From positions 1-64,000 of the forward strand of contig JASEJD010000009.1 of assembly GCA_030016715.1 (NCBI GenBank): DNA of 64,000 nucleotides, written 5' to 3'. The position numbers and the translations under genes are program-made. Positions 14,697 through 23,731 of this stretch are shown one piece after another. Below the pieces are notes generated by a model. It saw only the letters and a list, made by a program, of their open reading frames with translations, did no database searches and was not told the origin of the DNA. Within the stretch, counting starts at the first letter, position 1, and each line of letters starts with the position of its first letter. Source of the stretch: Methanobacteriaceae archaeon (lineage in GTDB: Archaea > Methanobacteriota > Methanobacteria > Methanobacteriales > Methanobacteriaceae).

Positions 14697-15188
14697 ATGC
14701 GCCAGACATTAAGTTCATTCAAAGATTATCTTCCTATAAAAAAAGGAAATTCTAAAGACAAAAATGTTGGATTGTTAATAGACGGTCCTAACATGCTAAG
14801 AAGGGAGTTTGATCTTGATTTGGACTTGGTTAAGGATATTTTAGGAGAATATGGTAATATAAGAATAGTAAAAGTATTCCTAAATCAATATGCTTCTGAT
14901 AAATTAATAGAAGCCATAACTAACGAAGGATTTTCCCCAATAGTTGTAGCGGGAGAAACTGATGTGCACATGGCTGTGGAAGCCTACGAACTCATACATA
15001 ACCCTAATATTGACATAATTGCATTAATGACACGAGACGTTGATTTTTTCCCTTTAATAAATATAGCTAAAGAAAATGGTAAAGAAACAATTGTCCTAGG
15101 AGCAGAACCTGGATTTAGTACTGCACTTAAAAATTCTGCAGATAGTGCTATAACATTAAATCCACCTAAACCAAATAAAAGCATTTAA
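14697..15188 (+). CDS. NYN-domain protein (PIN-like nuclease fold)
   Basis: 163 residues. Acidic residues expected for a NYN/PIN metal site are visible: D29 and N32 (LLIDGPNML), D89 ([12 protein letters not shown]), and D114 and D116 (TRDVDFFP). The family is linked to RNA processing; methanogens have a conserved short version like this. Start ATG 14697 is chosen for GGAGGT at 14686-14691; an in-frame TTG at 14610 has no such site. The C-terminus is Pro/Lys-rich. Confidence 0.85.
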   Translation: MRQTLSSFKDYLPIKKGNSKDKNVGLLIDGPNMLRREFDLDLDLVKDILGEYGNIRIVKVFLNQYASDKLIEAITNEGFSPIVVAGETDVHMAVEAYELIHNPNIDIIALMTRDVDFFPLINIAKENGKETIVLGAEPGFSTALKNSADSAITLNPPKPNKSI

Positions 15189-15301
15189 TTTATTTTATTA
15201 GAAAATAATTAGGCTTTTTATATTCTTTTTAAATAAATTTTTCATTTCAAATATTATGATATAGCATATATAAAGGGAAATAACTTGTAGATGTGTGTTA
15301 T

Positions 15302-15619
15302 ATGGAAAAATATCGGCTTATACGGAATTTTAAAATAATTATTGTAATTTCATTTATTATTGGACTTATTGGAGCTTTAATCTATTTAGGTTACGGGTTT
15401 ATGATAATATGGCAAGGTATGGCGGCCGGAATTATAATTGGATTTTTAACCATAATAGTCTTAATACTTTTAGTTATTTCCATATATTTATGGTTAAAAA
15501 GTCTATGGATTAAAAGAGAATATAATATCTTGTTAAAACAGTTAAAAAATTGCCAGAATGATTTAAAACATGAAAAAGCTAAAAAAGCTGAAGAAATAGA
15601 AATTTCAGTTAAAAAATAA
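15302..15619 (+). CDS. Small membrane protein with coiled-coil tail
   Basis: About 105 residues from ATG 15302 (an in-frame ATG at 15293 is three codons earlier). Two membrane helices (about residues 10-35 and 42-65) are followed by a Lys/Glu-rich helical tail that could form a coiled coil. I do not recognise the family. It lies between the NYN gene and the radical SAM gene on the same strand. Confidence 0.6.
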   Translation: MEKYRLIRNFKIIIVISFIIGLIGALIYLGYGFMIIWQGMAAGIIIGFLTIIVLILLVISIYLWLKSLWIKREYNILLKQLKNCQNDLKHEKAKKAEEIEISVKK

Positions 15620-15661
15620 TATTCTTCCATAATATAATAAATCTTTTATAAATATGATAAA

Positions 15662-16831
15662 ATGCCCAAATTTATTGAGATAGAGTCTAAAAGTATCATT
15701 TATCGTCATAGATTCAAAGACAACTGGTTCTGGGTTAGATATGCTATTAATCCTTATCGTGGCTGTCAATTTACTTGTAGCTATTGTGATGCACTCACTG
15801 AAAAATATTTAATACATGGTGACTATCACGACTTTGCCAAGGAGATATATGTAAAAAGAAATGCACCTTTCATTCTTAACAAAGAATTGAAAAAATTTAG
15901 ACCAGATGTGGTGGGTTTATCTGGTGTTACTGATCCTTACCAGCCAGCAGAAGAAAAATATGAATTAACTAGAAAGATCATTGAGATCTTGAGAAGAAAT
16001 CAGTTCCCGGTGCATATTAGTACTAAAAGTGATCTAGTTTTAAGAGATATGGATCTATTAAAGGAAATGTCAAAAGATTCTTGGTGTACTGTATCTTTTA
16101 CCATTATCACATTTGATGAAAACATTTTAGCCTACCTAGAACCCTCTGCCCCTAGCCCCAAAAGAAGACTTTCAGCAATTAAAAAACTTAAAAAAGCAGA
16201 AATACAAGTCGGAGTCAATTTTATTCCCATAATTCCCCATATTTTGGATGATAAAAATAATATTGAGGATGTAATTAAAAAAACGTCAAAATATGCAGAT
16301 TACATACTAATTGGTTCAGGGATGACTTTACGCTCTAATCAAAGAACCAGATTTTTGAAACTACTTAAAATAAATTTTCCAGAACTCTTTGATGAATATA
16401 AAAAAATGTATAAAAATAGAACAGATCCTCCCCATCAATACCTTCAGAAAATAAATTACATTGCTTTAAAATTATGTAAAAAATATGATATAAAAAATTA
16501 TATTGAACCACCCGATTTCAAGGTGGTATCACCACAGCAAACACTTATTCCCACTGATGATTTTATAAAGGAAAATCGGGACTTGGCCCAACATTTACTT
16601 CTCATTGCATTTTTAAAGGAATATAAATCAGGTAATATTCATTCTAACTGGAATTATCATAAAGCTGCTGAAAGAATTGAAAATTTAGATGAAAATATAC
16701 TTAAACATTATCATGAAGGAATATTAACAGATATTCCAGGTGTGGGATTAAAGATACAAGAAATTATAGAAGATTATCTTTTAACTGGTACTAGCCATGA
16801 ATTAGAAAAAGAAATGACTATATATGGATAA
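15662..16831 (+). CDS. SplB-like radical SAM protein
   Basis: 389 residues. The iron-sulfur motif C35-x3-C39-x2-C42 lies in YRGCQFTCSYCDA, as in the SplB/Rv2578c-like group. A TDPYQPAEEKYELTR motif follows, then a TIM-barrel-like core. The C-terminal part (DIPGVGLKIQEI) looks like a helix-hairpin-helix, which suggests nucleic-acid contact. The substrate is unknown; SplB relatives repair thymine lesions, but I cannot claim that here. The GyrI-like copy 2 starts 30 bases downstream. Confidence 0.85.
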   Translation: MPKFIEIESKSIIYRHRFKDNWFWVRYAINPYRGCQFTCSYCDALTEKYLIHGDYHDFAKEIYVKRNAPFILNKELKKFRPDVVGLSGVTDPYQPAEEKYELTRKIIEILRRNQFPVHISTKSDLVLRDMDLLKEMSKDSWCTVSFTIITFDENILAYLEPSAPSPKRRLSAIKKLKKAEIQVGVNFIPIIPHILDDKNNIEDVIKKTSKYADYILIGSGMTLRSNQRTRFLKLLKINFPELFDEYKKMYKNRTDPPHQYLQKINYIALKLCKKYDIKNYIEPPDFKVVSPQQTLIPTDDFIKENRDLAQHLLLIAFLKEYKSGNIHSNWNYHKAAERIENLDENILKHYHEGILTDIPGVGLKIQEIIEDYLLTGTSHELEKEMTIYG

Positions 16832-16861
16832 ATTTTATAGTTTTAGGTGGAGGTTTATATT

Positions 16862-17323
16862 ATGGAAATAAAAGAAAAAGAAGTCCCAGAAATGAAGGTG
16901 GCATACATTTTCCACACTGGAACTCCGGAAAATATGCCAGAGCTTATTGGTAAAGTAGCAGAATGGGTTATTGGAAAAGGACTTCAAATTGTCGGTCCGC
17001 CCTTTGGCATATATTATAATAGTCCCGCTGAGGTTGGAATGGAAAATATGCAGTATGATGTGGGATTTGCAGTCTCTGGAGATGCTGAAAGTGAAGAAGA
17101 AGTGAAAATTAAAAATATACCGCCAAGGACTGTGCTATACGCCATACATAAAGGACCTTACCATGAGGTTCCACCAGTCTATACTGGTCTCTATGAGTAT
17201 TCTGTGAAAAATGGTTATGCTATGATGGGAGCGCCAATGGAGATTTACTTAAATGATCCTATGGAAGTTCAAGAAAGCGAATTATTGACTGAGATTCAAT
17301 TTCCGGTGCAAAAGATAGAATAA
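16862..17323 (+). CDS. GyrI-like small-molecule-binding protein (copy 2)
   Basis: 153 residues, a stand-alone GyrI-like domain and paralogue of the protein at 12823. Both share the MEIKEK start, an NSPxxV segment, xHKGPYxxV and a similar end (LLTEVRLPVIK versus LLTEIQFPVQK). The ATG at 16862 is chosen because GGAGGT is at 16849-16854; an in-frame GTG at 16847 overlaps it. It converges with SepCysS, with only 16 bases between stops. Confidence 0.85.
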   Translation: MEIKEKEVPEMKVAYIFHTGTPENMPELIGKVAEWVIGKGLQIVGPPFGIYYNSPAEVGMENMQYDVGFAVSGDAESEEEVKIKNIPPRTVLYAIHKGPYHEVPPVYTGLYEYSVKNGYAMMGAPMEIYLNDPMEVQESELLTEIQFPVQKIE

Positions 17324-17339
17324 ATTTAAATAAGAAATT

Positions 17340-18476
17340 TTATCTATTTTTTTCGGCAATCTCCTTAAAAGAAAGAGATATATAGTCGATCTGTTCTTTT
17401 GTAAATCCATACACACTACATTTGAACCATTTTGTCTGACCCCTCTTTATTCCTACTATATTTCTCTTTTTTAATTCTTCATACAAAAAAAATCCTTTTC
17501 TAGGATGATTCTGAGCTATTTCATCAAATCCTGGAGTTTCAAATCTTACTAGATCATGTTCTGTAGGTTTTACACCAATCTGGGTTACGCCTTCAATCTC
17601 CTCAAGTCTCTTAACAAAATGTCTTGTTTTTTTAATCTCATCCTTCCAAGAATTAACCCGATCAATCACATGTGGAAAAGAGGCCATCAAAGTAGCAATA
17701 GGAGCTCCTCGGCTGGTGCATCCTAACATTTCTAATTCCTTAACCTGGTGTCTTTTTGATCTTTCAAGTATTTTAGCAGCCCATTCTTCTCTAATACCTA
17801 AAATACCGATTGGTCCAGAGGCAGCCATACTTTTATGTCCACTTCCCACCACAAAGTCAACATTCATCTTTTTAGCATCAATAGGAAGTCTTCCCATGGA
17901 ATATGCACAATTCAAAAGGAGCGGAATATTGTTATCAGCTGTAATTTTACCTATCCTGGTTGCGTCAGTTAAATTACCATAGTTTCCATCTACATGTGTT
18001 AATACAGCTAATTTAATCTCTTTTCCTTCATCAATAGAATTTTCTAATACTTCTCTGTATTTTTCGGGGTTTATAATATATTCGGGGTGAGACGAATTAG
18101 GAACTTCTATGATTTCCAGTCCATTTCTTTCTGCAGCTAAATGGGTGGTGTAATGGGCATTTCCATCCACTATAATAGTATCTCCAGGATTACATAAAGC
18201 ATGCATAACGGCAAATTTACCTTCACGTGCTCCGTGAACAGTTCTAGCTATGTCAATGTTGATAAATCTTGCCATATCCTCTAGGAAAGAAGATATTGCT
18301 GGTTTAGATATCTCATCCAGGCGCCCGGCACAATAATCACATACACTATAACCATCAGAGAACTCGTAAAGAGCCACTCTTGCCTCTTTAGGTAGTACTC
18401 CACCCCTTTGTAATGGATTTAAATTTAAATTTCTCCTCTCAACGGACCTATTAAGCCCATAATCCTGACATTCCAT
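17340..18476 (-). CDS. pscS: O-phosphoseryl-tRNA:Cys-tRNA synthase (SepCysS)
   Basis: 378-residue PLP enzyme that turns phosphoseryl-tRNA(Cys) into cysteinyl-tRNA(Cys), the methanogen route to cysteine. The PLP lysine is K215 in [11 protein letters not shown]46, C49 (SVCDYC) and C253 (LGCTSR) match the three conserved cysteines known to carry sulfur or an Fe-S cluster in this family. AAGGTGATT precedes the ATG. It follows the THEP1 NTPase gene on the same strand, 123 bases away. Confidence 0.96.
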   Translation of the reverse strand: MECQDYGLNRSVERRNLNLNPLQRGGVLPKEARVALYEFSDGYSVCDYCAGRLDEISKPAISSFLEDMARFINIDIARTVHGAREGKFAVMHALCNPGDTIIVDGNAHYTTHLAAERNGLEIIEVPNSSHPEYIINPEKYREVLENSIDEGKEIKLAVLTHVDGNYGNLTDATRIGKITADNNIPLLLNCAYSMGRLPIDAKKMNVDFVVGSGHKSMAASGPIGILGIREEWAAKILERSKRHQVKELEMLGCTSRGAPIATLMASFPHVIDRVNSWKDEIKKTRHFVKRLEEIEGVTQIGVKPTEHDLVRFETPGFDEIAQNHPRKGFFLYEELKKRNIVGIKRGQTKWFKCSVYGFTKEQIDYISLSFKEIAEKNR

Positions 18477-18599
18477 ATAATCACCTTATGATAAATGCTT
18501 AAATCTTTATAAATTTTATAGTAGAATAGGATTTATTAAAAAAATATTATTCCTAACCTTACATTCTATTTTATTTTAATTTATAAATAAAGTATAACC

Positions 18600-19118
18600 T
18601 TAAATTAACTGTTTAATTATATCTTTATGGATTGAATCCCTATTTCTGTTATTAATATCAAAAATTTTCACATCACCCCTATTTTTTAGTTTTAAGATAA
18701 ATTGATCCCTAGATTTTTTATGTATAACTGCAATTACGGTTTTTGGACTTTCAAATGCTTCTAAAACTGCCCTGCGAAATTTAGGACTATGTAACTCCAT
18801 AGGGCCAATTTCATCAATCAATACGAAATCGGTCTGATCTAAAGCTTGATAAATTGCTGATGTACCAATATCATCCAAATCAGATAAATTCACCCTATAT
18901 TTACCTAAACGGGGCCCCTTACATTTTATATGGGATAAAATACCCTCAGTTTTGGTCATTAAATCAACTATTTTAAATCCTACTCTCTGACGAATTTCAC
19001 GTATTTCAGGGCAACATACCCCGCCAATTCTATAACCGTTCTCCTGAAGATGGTTTTTTATCTGGATTAAGACTGTTGTTTTTCCAATTCCAGGGTTTCC
19101 TGTTAATAATATGTTCAT
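18600..19118 (-). CDS. THEP1-type nucleoside triphosphatase
   Basis: 172-residue NTPase of the NTPase_1/THEP1 family. Walker A GNPGIGKTT is at residues 7-15, a Walker B-like LIDEIGPMEL is near 101-110, and a GVCCPEIRE segment typical of the family is present. It hydrolyses NTPs in vitro; the cellular role is unknown. GGAAGGA precedes the ATG. Confidence 0.92.
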   Translation of the reverse strand: MNILLTGNPGIGKTTVLIQIKNHLQENGYRIGGVCCPEIREIRQRVGFKIVDLMTKTEGILSHIKCKGPRLGKYRVNLSDLDDIGTSAIYQALDQTDFVLIDEIGPMELHSPKFRRAVLEAFESPKTVIAVIHKKSRDQFILKLKNRGDVKIFDINNRNRDSIHKDIIKQLI

Positions 19119-19410
19119 TTAATATTCCTTCCATTCCAAAAAATATTATTTGAGTATAATTAAATTTATAGGGAAACAACTAAAATTTGATATGCAAATT
19201 TTTAGTAAAATTTAATTTTTTCTATCTTTTAGAAAGTTTTTATTCAAGCTCTAGATAATTAATAAATGTTCATATAACTATTTATGAGTTATATATTGAT
19301 GATAAGTTTTTTTGGCATTATTAAAGGGTATTATTATTTTTTTGAAAAATACTAGAAAAAAGGAACATTAAATAAAAAAAATTACTAATTTATCCGATTA
19401 GATGTTATTC
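19119..19410. other. AT-rich gap upstream of the THEP1 gene
   Basis: About 290 bases with no gene. It should hold the promoter of the minus-strand THEP1 gene and the transcript end of the radical SAM gene. No clear hairpin is seen. Confidence 0.4.
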
Positions 19411-20442
19411 TTAGTGGATAACATTTTTTAGTCCTAAACTTTTTGCATATTTAACTGCTTCACTAATTTCAGCAAGATATACATATCTTCCCAGTTCTTC
19501 ATAATTCTCCGCTAAATAAATCGGCCGGTACTGGCCCATAATATTTATTACTGTGTCTTTTTTTAGATTTTGAGATATCCACTCTAATAATGGTTTTGTG
19601 CAACATTCAAGGTGCCCTGGTAGAACCAGATGTCTGATTATCAAATCTCCATTTTTTTCAGCCATTTTGTGATTTCTCTTTGCAACTTCCCAGTAATTAT
19701 TAATTTTTGAGAGTCTTTTTGCACACTTATCATTACCATATTTAAAATCAGTTAAATATAGATCAACAAAGCCATCCAATAATTTCATAGTCTCCAGGGA
19801 CATGTAAAAATTACTATTCCAGACCACAGGGATGTTTTCGTTAACCAGATTCATTGTTTTTAAGATGAAAGGTAAATTAGGGGTAGGATCGCCCCCTACA
19901 AAATTAACATTCCTTGAACCATGTTTTCTATTTTTATCTATAATTTCTGCTAGATTTTCAGGGCTAGTTTGAACACCAGTAAGGGGATTTTGACTAATAT
20001 CAAAATTCTGGCAAAAAACACACTGGAAATTACAACCTGAAAAAAATATGGTGTGACTGGGTACTAAAACTCTTTCTTCACCCGTATGTATTAACTGGGA
20101 AGCAATTCTGGATTCTTTAACACCACATTCCCCCTTACTAAGATAGCGATTAATATTACATCTTCTCTCACATAAATGGCAGTTTTCAATTATCTTTTCT
20201 GCGATTTCTATTTTTAAATCTAAAAAAGTATAATCTGGATTTTCAAGATTTTTATGTGCTAAACCTTCATATAAGTCATTGAATTGATTTCGTATATTTT
20301 CATGTTCTATCCAGAGTTGATCTATATCATCACTATAAACTGTTTTTATTTTAGACGATACTTTGGATTTGGAGAGTTTTTTATTTGACATTACTTGAAA
20401 GTAATGGGATAATGAATCTTTTATTTTCTTATATTGCTGCAT
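19411..20442 (-). CDS. PflA/PflX-like radical SAM protein
   Basis: 343 residues. An N-terminal cysteine cluster (C88, C91, C95, C106) precedes the radical SAM motif C137-x3-C141-x2-C144 (SGCNFQCVFCQNFDIS). Further marks are GGDPTPNL and a YLTDFKYGND segment. This fits COG1313-type proteins related to pyruvate formate-lyase activase; targets are unknown. The gene starts 17 bases after the PmbA stop, so it is probably co-transcribed. The start lacks a clear ribosome binding site; an in-frame ATG at codon 18 is an alternative. Confidence 0.87.
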   Translation of the reverse strand: MQQYKKIKDSLSHYFQVMSNKKLSKSKVSSKIKTVYSDDIDQLWIEHENIRNQFNDLYEGLAHKNLENPDYTFLDLKIEIAEKIIENCHLCERRCNINRYLSKGECGVKESRIASQLIHTGEERVLVPSHTIFFSGCNFQCVFCQNFDISQNPLTGVQTSPENLAEIIDKNRKHGSRNVNFVGGDPTPNLPFILKTMNLVNENIPVVWNSNFYMSLETMKLLDGFVDLYLTDFKYGNDKCAKRLSKINNYWEVAKRNHKMAEKNGDLIIRHLVLPGHLECCTKPLLEWISQNLKKDTVINIMGQYRPIYLAENYEELGRYVYLAEISEAVKYAKSLGLKNVIH

Positions 20443-20459
20443 AATAATCTATAAAATTT

Positions 20460-21758
20460 TTATCCTACCACCCTTAGTTTGGAGTGAATACGCGGTGTTA
20501 TGAATGGTCCTATCTGACGAGTTTTTTTAGAAATTGATGATGAATTTTTAAGTAATTGGAAAATGTTTCCAGATATCATGGCTTTTTTAATGGGATATTT
20601 TATTTCACCATTTTCAATTTTAAATGCATTATTAGTCTCTACTGAAAAATCTCCAGATATAGGGTTAGCTGTATGGGCTCCTAGAACATCAGTTACCCAT
20701 AATCCATCCTTAACATCAAAGAGATTAATAGGATCTGTATAATCCATTACTAAATTGGTTAAACTAACATTAGGAGTGTCTGAATAGGAGGCTCTCATTC
20801 CATTACCAGTACTTTGAGTTTTTCCTTTTTTGGCGGTGTAGAGATCATAAACAAAGCTTTTTAATTTTCCTTTTTCTATAATTATAGTTTTTTGGGAAGG
20901 CGTACCTTCATCATCACACTTTGAAGAACCAAGCCCTCTCTTTTTTGTTCCATCATCATAAATACTCATGTTAGGAGAAACCACTTCTTTCCCAATTTTA
21001 TCAGCCCACACTGACCGCCCTCTTTGAACATTATCCGCATTTATGGAATGGGTGAATGTGGAAAGCAAACCCGAAGCAGCGTGGTAATCTAAAACTACCT
21101 CTAAATCTTTTGTCTCAACAGATTTACCTCCAGCAGAGTTTCTAGCAACTTTTGATGCTTGCTGGGCAATCCATTCCGGATCAATATCCATATATCTGGA
21201 TGCATCTGACTCATAGGCAGTTGATATTTCATCACCTTCATAGTTTACAGATATATATCCATAAAAAGCCGTTGATTTATCTTTACAATTTATTCCCTCG
21301 GAATTTTTAACTAAGTTCTCTAAGCACCTTGCAGAGAACCCGCCAGAAGTTGGTTGGCATTTCCCATCATGGGCTGTGCTGATCATGGATTTGGCAAATT
21401 CAATTGAATCCTTTAACTCAAGAGTTTCTATTTTAGAGTCATAAGTACCTTTAACTTTTTTATATTCCGATTTTTTGGCAAAAGAATAATTTTCGTCCTT
21501 TATGTTAGCTTGTGCATTGAAAACAGCTTTTTTAACCATTAGATTTAGTTTATTCATGTTGCTGGTGTAAGAAAATCCCATCTTATCATCTATGATTACT
21601 CTAACACCAACACCCAGCACGTATAACTCTTTTGCAAAGTCCACATTATCTTTTTTAATATCTATATCCCAATTCTTTTCCTTTTCAACATAAACCTCTG
21701 CCAGATCAGCATGTTTAAGTGCCAGATCCAAGGTTTGATTGGCAACATCTTCTAACAT
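20460..21758 (-). CDS. pmbA: PmbA/TldD-family metallopeptidase
   Basis: 432 residues. The fold marks are the N-terminal AEVYVEK and GVGVRVI segments, LDYHAASGLLSTF in the middle, GLGSSKCDDEGTPSQ, and the C-terminal VTDVLGAHTANPISGDFSVE. The partner TldD carries the zinc-binding His motif; this protein is the PmbA-like half and may work with a TldD encoded elsewhere. GAGGG precedes the ATG. It is in a minus-strand run with phosphoglycolate phosphatase and HypD. Confidence 0.92.
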   Translation of the reverse strand: MLEDVANQTLDLALKHADLAEVYVEKEKNWDIDIKKDNVDFAKELYVLGVGVRVIIDDKMGFSYTSNMNKLNLMVKKAVFNAQANIKDENYSFAKKSEYKKVKGTYDSKIETLELKDSIEFAKSMISTAHDGKCQPTSGGFSARCLENLVKNSEGINCKDKSTAFYGYISVNYEGDEISTAYESDASRYMDIDPEWIAQQASKVARNSAGGKSVETKDLEVVLDYHAASGLLSTFTHSINADNVQRGRSVWADKIGKEVVSPNMSIYDDGTKKRGLGSSKCDDEGTPSQKTIIIEKGKLKSFVYDLYTAKKGKTQSTGNGMRASYSDTPNVSLTNLVMDYTDPINLFDVKDGLWVTDVLGAHTANPISGDFSVETNNAFKIENGEIKYPIKKAMISGNIFQLLKNSSSISKKTRQIGPFITPRIHSKLRVVG

Positions 21759-21812
21759 ATAGAAACCCTCATTATCAAAAATTTTCTTAAATTTAACAGT
21801 CCCTAAGATTAT

Positions 21813-22478
21813 TTATTTTAAAACAAATTTGTAGATAGCTTCTGCAGCTCCATCTCCATAATAGCTGGTGGTTACATAGTCAGCCATATTTTTAAGCTCA
21901 GGGTTAGCATTGGCAACTGCTACTTTAAGCCCAGATACTTCCAGGAATTCTATGTCATTCTCGCCATCACCAATAGCCATAATATCCTTAACATTTATGC
22001 CTAAATCAGCAGCCACCATCCGGAGTGAAGAACCTTTATTTACTGCAGGGTCGGTTAAGTGAATAGCAAACTTTGAATCATAAATCTTAACTTCAAAGTC
22101 TTTTAATGTTTCTTTAATAACCTCCACCGGAATCTTTCTGGTTAAAGCAATTTCAGATATCCTATGGTTGGATAGATCTACCTTATCCACATCATGTTTA
22201 GATTTTAGATAATTATAGGCCTTTTCACATTTATTAAAATCACCCAGTATCTTTCGACCATTAGATGTTTCTATAATTCCACCATTTTCAGCTACTAAAC
22301 CACCTGTAGTGCCTAGTAATGTTGATATCATCCGAGAACTGCAGAGCATATTACCAGTGACAATTATAACTGGAATTCCACTATCTTCTGCCTGATGTAT
22401 TGCTTTAATGGCACTTATACATGCCCTTCTATTTTTATTGGTAATGGTACCATCAATATCTAAGGCTATGGCCTTCAT
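21813..22478 (-). CDS. Phosphoglycolate phosphatase (archaeal HAD family)
   Basis: 221 residues of the HAD superfamily. Nucleophile and acid/base are D7 and D9 in LDIDGTIT, motif II is in VIIVTGN, and GDGENDIEFL is the metal-binding motif IV. The layout with a cap between motifs II and III matches archaeal phosphoglycolate phosphatase. ATG 22478 is chosen because GTGAGG just upstream acts as ribosome binding site; the GTG at 22490 belongs to it. It lies 41 bases after HypD. Confidence 0.9.
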   Translation of the reverse strand: MKAIALDIDGTITNKNRRACISAIKAIHQAEDSGIPVIIVTGNMLCSSRMISTLLGTTGGLVAENGGIIETSNGRKILGDFNKCEKAYNYLKSKHDVDKVDLSNHRISEIALTRKIPVEVIKETLKDFEVKIYDSKFAIHLTDPAVNKGSSLRMVAADLGINVKDIMAIGDGENDIEFLEVSGLKVAVANANPELKNMADYVTTSYYGDGAAEAIYKFVLK

Positions 22479-22519
22479 TATATGCCTCACATTTTCTAAA
22501 AAGATATTTGAAACAGTAA

Positions 22520-23566
22520 TTATATGGAACCGTATCTAAATGCTATATTACAAGTACCCTCTTTACTGACCATACAAGCCCCAACAGGGTTCATTGGAGT
22601 GCATTCTTTCTTGAAAAGTTTGCATTCTTCAGGTCGGGCCACTCCACGAAGTATAGGCCCGCATATACAGCCAGTTACTACATCTTCACCTTTTTCTATT
22701 TTTATATCAAACTTTTGCCGAGCATTAATATCAGCAAATTCATCTCTAATCTCATAAACTGAATCAGGAATATCTGGAAAACCTCTCCACTCCCTGGTTC
22801 TTATATAAAAAACTTCATCTAAAAGTTTCTGAGCCTTTATATTTCCTTCTTCCCTTACAGCCCTTTTATATTCATTTTGTACCTCTGCTTTTTCATTTTT
22901 AAGCTGTTTTAATATCATATAAATCGCTATTAAAACATCGAATGGATTAAAACCAGCCACTACTTGAGGTATTTTGTATTTCTCGGAAAATGGAAGATAC
23001 GGCTTAGTCCCAATTATGGTAGAAACATGTCCTGGCTCGATTAAAGCGTTGAGATTTACCTCTCCAGATTCAATTAGAAATTTTAGTGCAGGAGGAATCA
23101 ATCTGTGACATGATAATACTGAAAAATTTTCAGGCGGCCCAGAAACAATCTCAGATGCAGTGGTGGGAGCGGTGGTCTCAAAACCAGCAGCCATAAAAAC
23201 CACTTCATTATCTATTTTCTGGGCAATTTCTACAGCGTTATTTACCCCATATACTATCCTTACATCTGCTCCCTCTGCCCTAGCATCTGCTAATGTTCCT
23301 TTTGAACCTGGAACTCTTAACATGTCACCAAAGGTGGTTATTGTGATGCCTCTTCTGGCAAGTTCTAAGCATTCATCGATTTCTCTAGAGGGAACACAGC
23401 AAACTGGACATCCTGGTCCAGCAACTACTTCTACTTCTTCTGGTATTAAAGACCTTATACCGTGTTGCATTATAGTGTGTTCGTGTGATCCACAGACATG
23501 CATTATCTTGACGGGTTGAGATATATCTTCTATACGTTGTACTATTTCTCTAGATAGATTTTTCAT
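22520..23566 (-). CDS. hypD: Hydrogenase maturation factor HypD
   Basis: 348 residues. HypD helps build the Fe(CN)2CO centre of NiFe hydrogenases together with HypC. Conserved motifs are all visible: HVCGSHEHT near residue 24, GPGCPVCC near 52, GFETTAPT near 128, PGHVS near 178, and the C-terminal cysteine set of the [4Fe-4S] cluster (CICGPILRG, CKLFKKEC). TTGGTGACATC precedes the ATG. It is first in a run with phosphoglycolate phosphatase, PmbA and a radical SAM gene. Confidence 0.97.
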   Translation of the reverse strand: MKNLSREIVQRIEDISQPVKIMHVCGSHEHTIMQHGIRSLIPEEVEVVAGPGCPVCCVPSREIDECLELARRGITITTFGDMLRVPGSKGTLADARAEGADVRIVYGVNNAVEIAQKIDNEVVFMAAGFETTAPTTASEIVSGPPENFSVLSCHRLIPPALKFLIESGEVNLNALIEPGHVSTIIGTKPYLPFSEKYKIPQVVAGFNPFDVLIAIYMILKQLKNEKAEVQNEYKRAVREEGNIKAQKLLDEVFYIRTREWRGFPDIPDSVYEIRDEFADINARQKFDIKIEKGEDVVTGCICGPILRGVARPEECKLFKKECTPMNPVGACMVSKEGTCNIAFRYGSI

Positions 23567-23701
23567 GATGTCACCAATTATCTTGAATAATAAATTGTTT
23601 ATTTGATTTGCATAAAATACTTTGCAATAATTGAAATTGAAAAAACCTATTAATTTATATCAGAATATTATTGTGATTTTTGTTATTTATAAATAGAATT
23701 T

Positions 23702-23731
23702 AAAAAAAAAGAATATGGGGAATTAACCCCC
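23702..23731 (-). terminator. Terminator of the surface-protein gene
   Basis: On the minus strand, GGGG pairs with CCCC around a GTTAATT loop directly after the stop codon. A run of nine T follows at 23702-23710. It has classic intrinsic-terminator layout. Confidence 0.65.
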
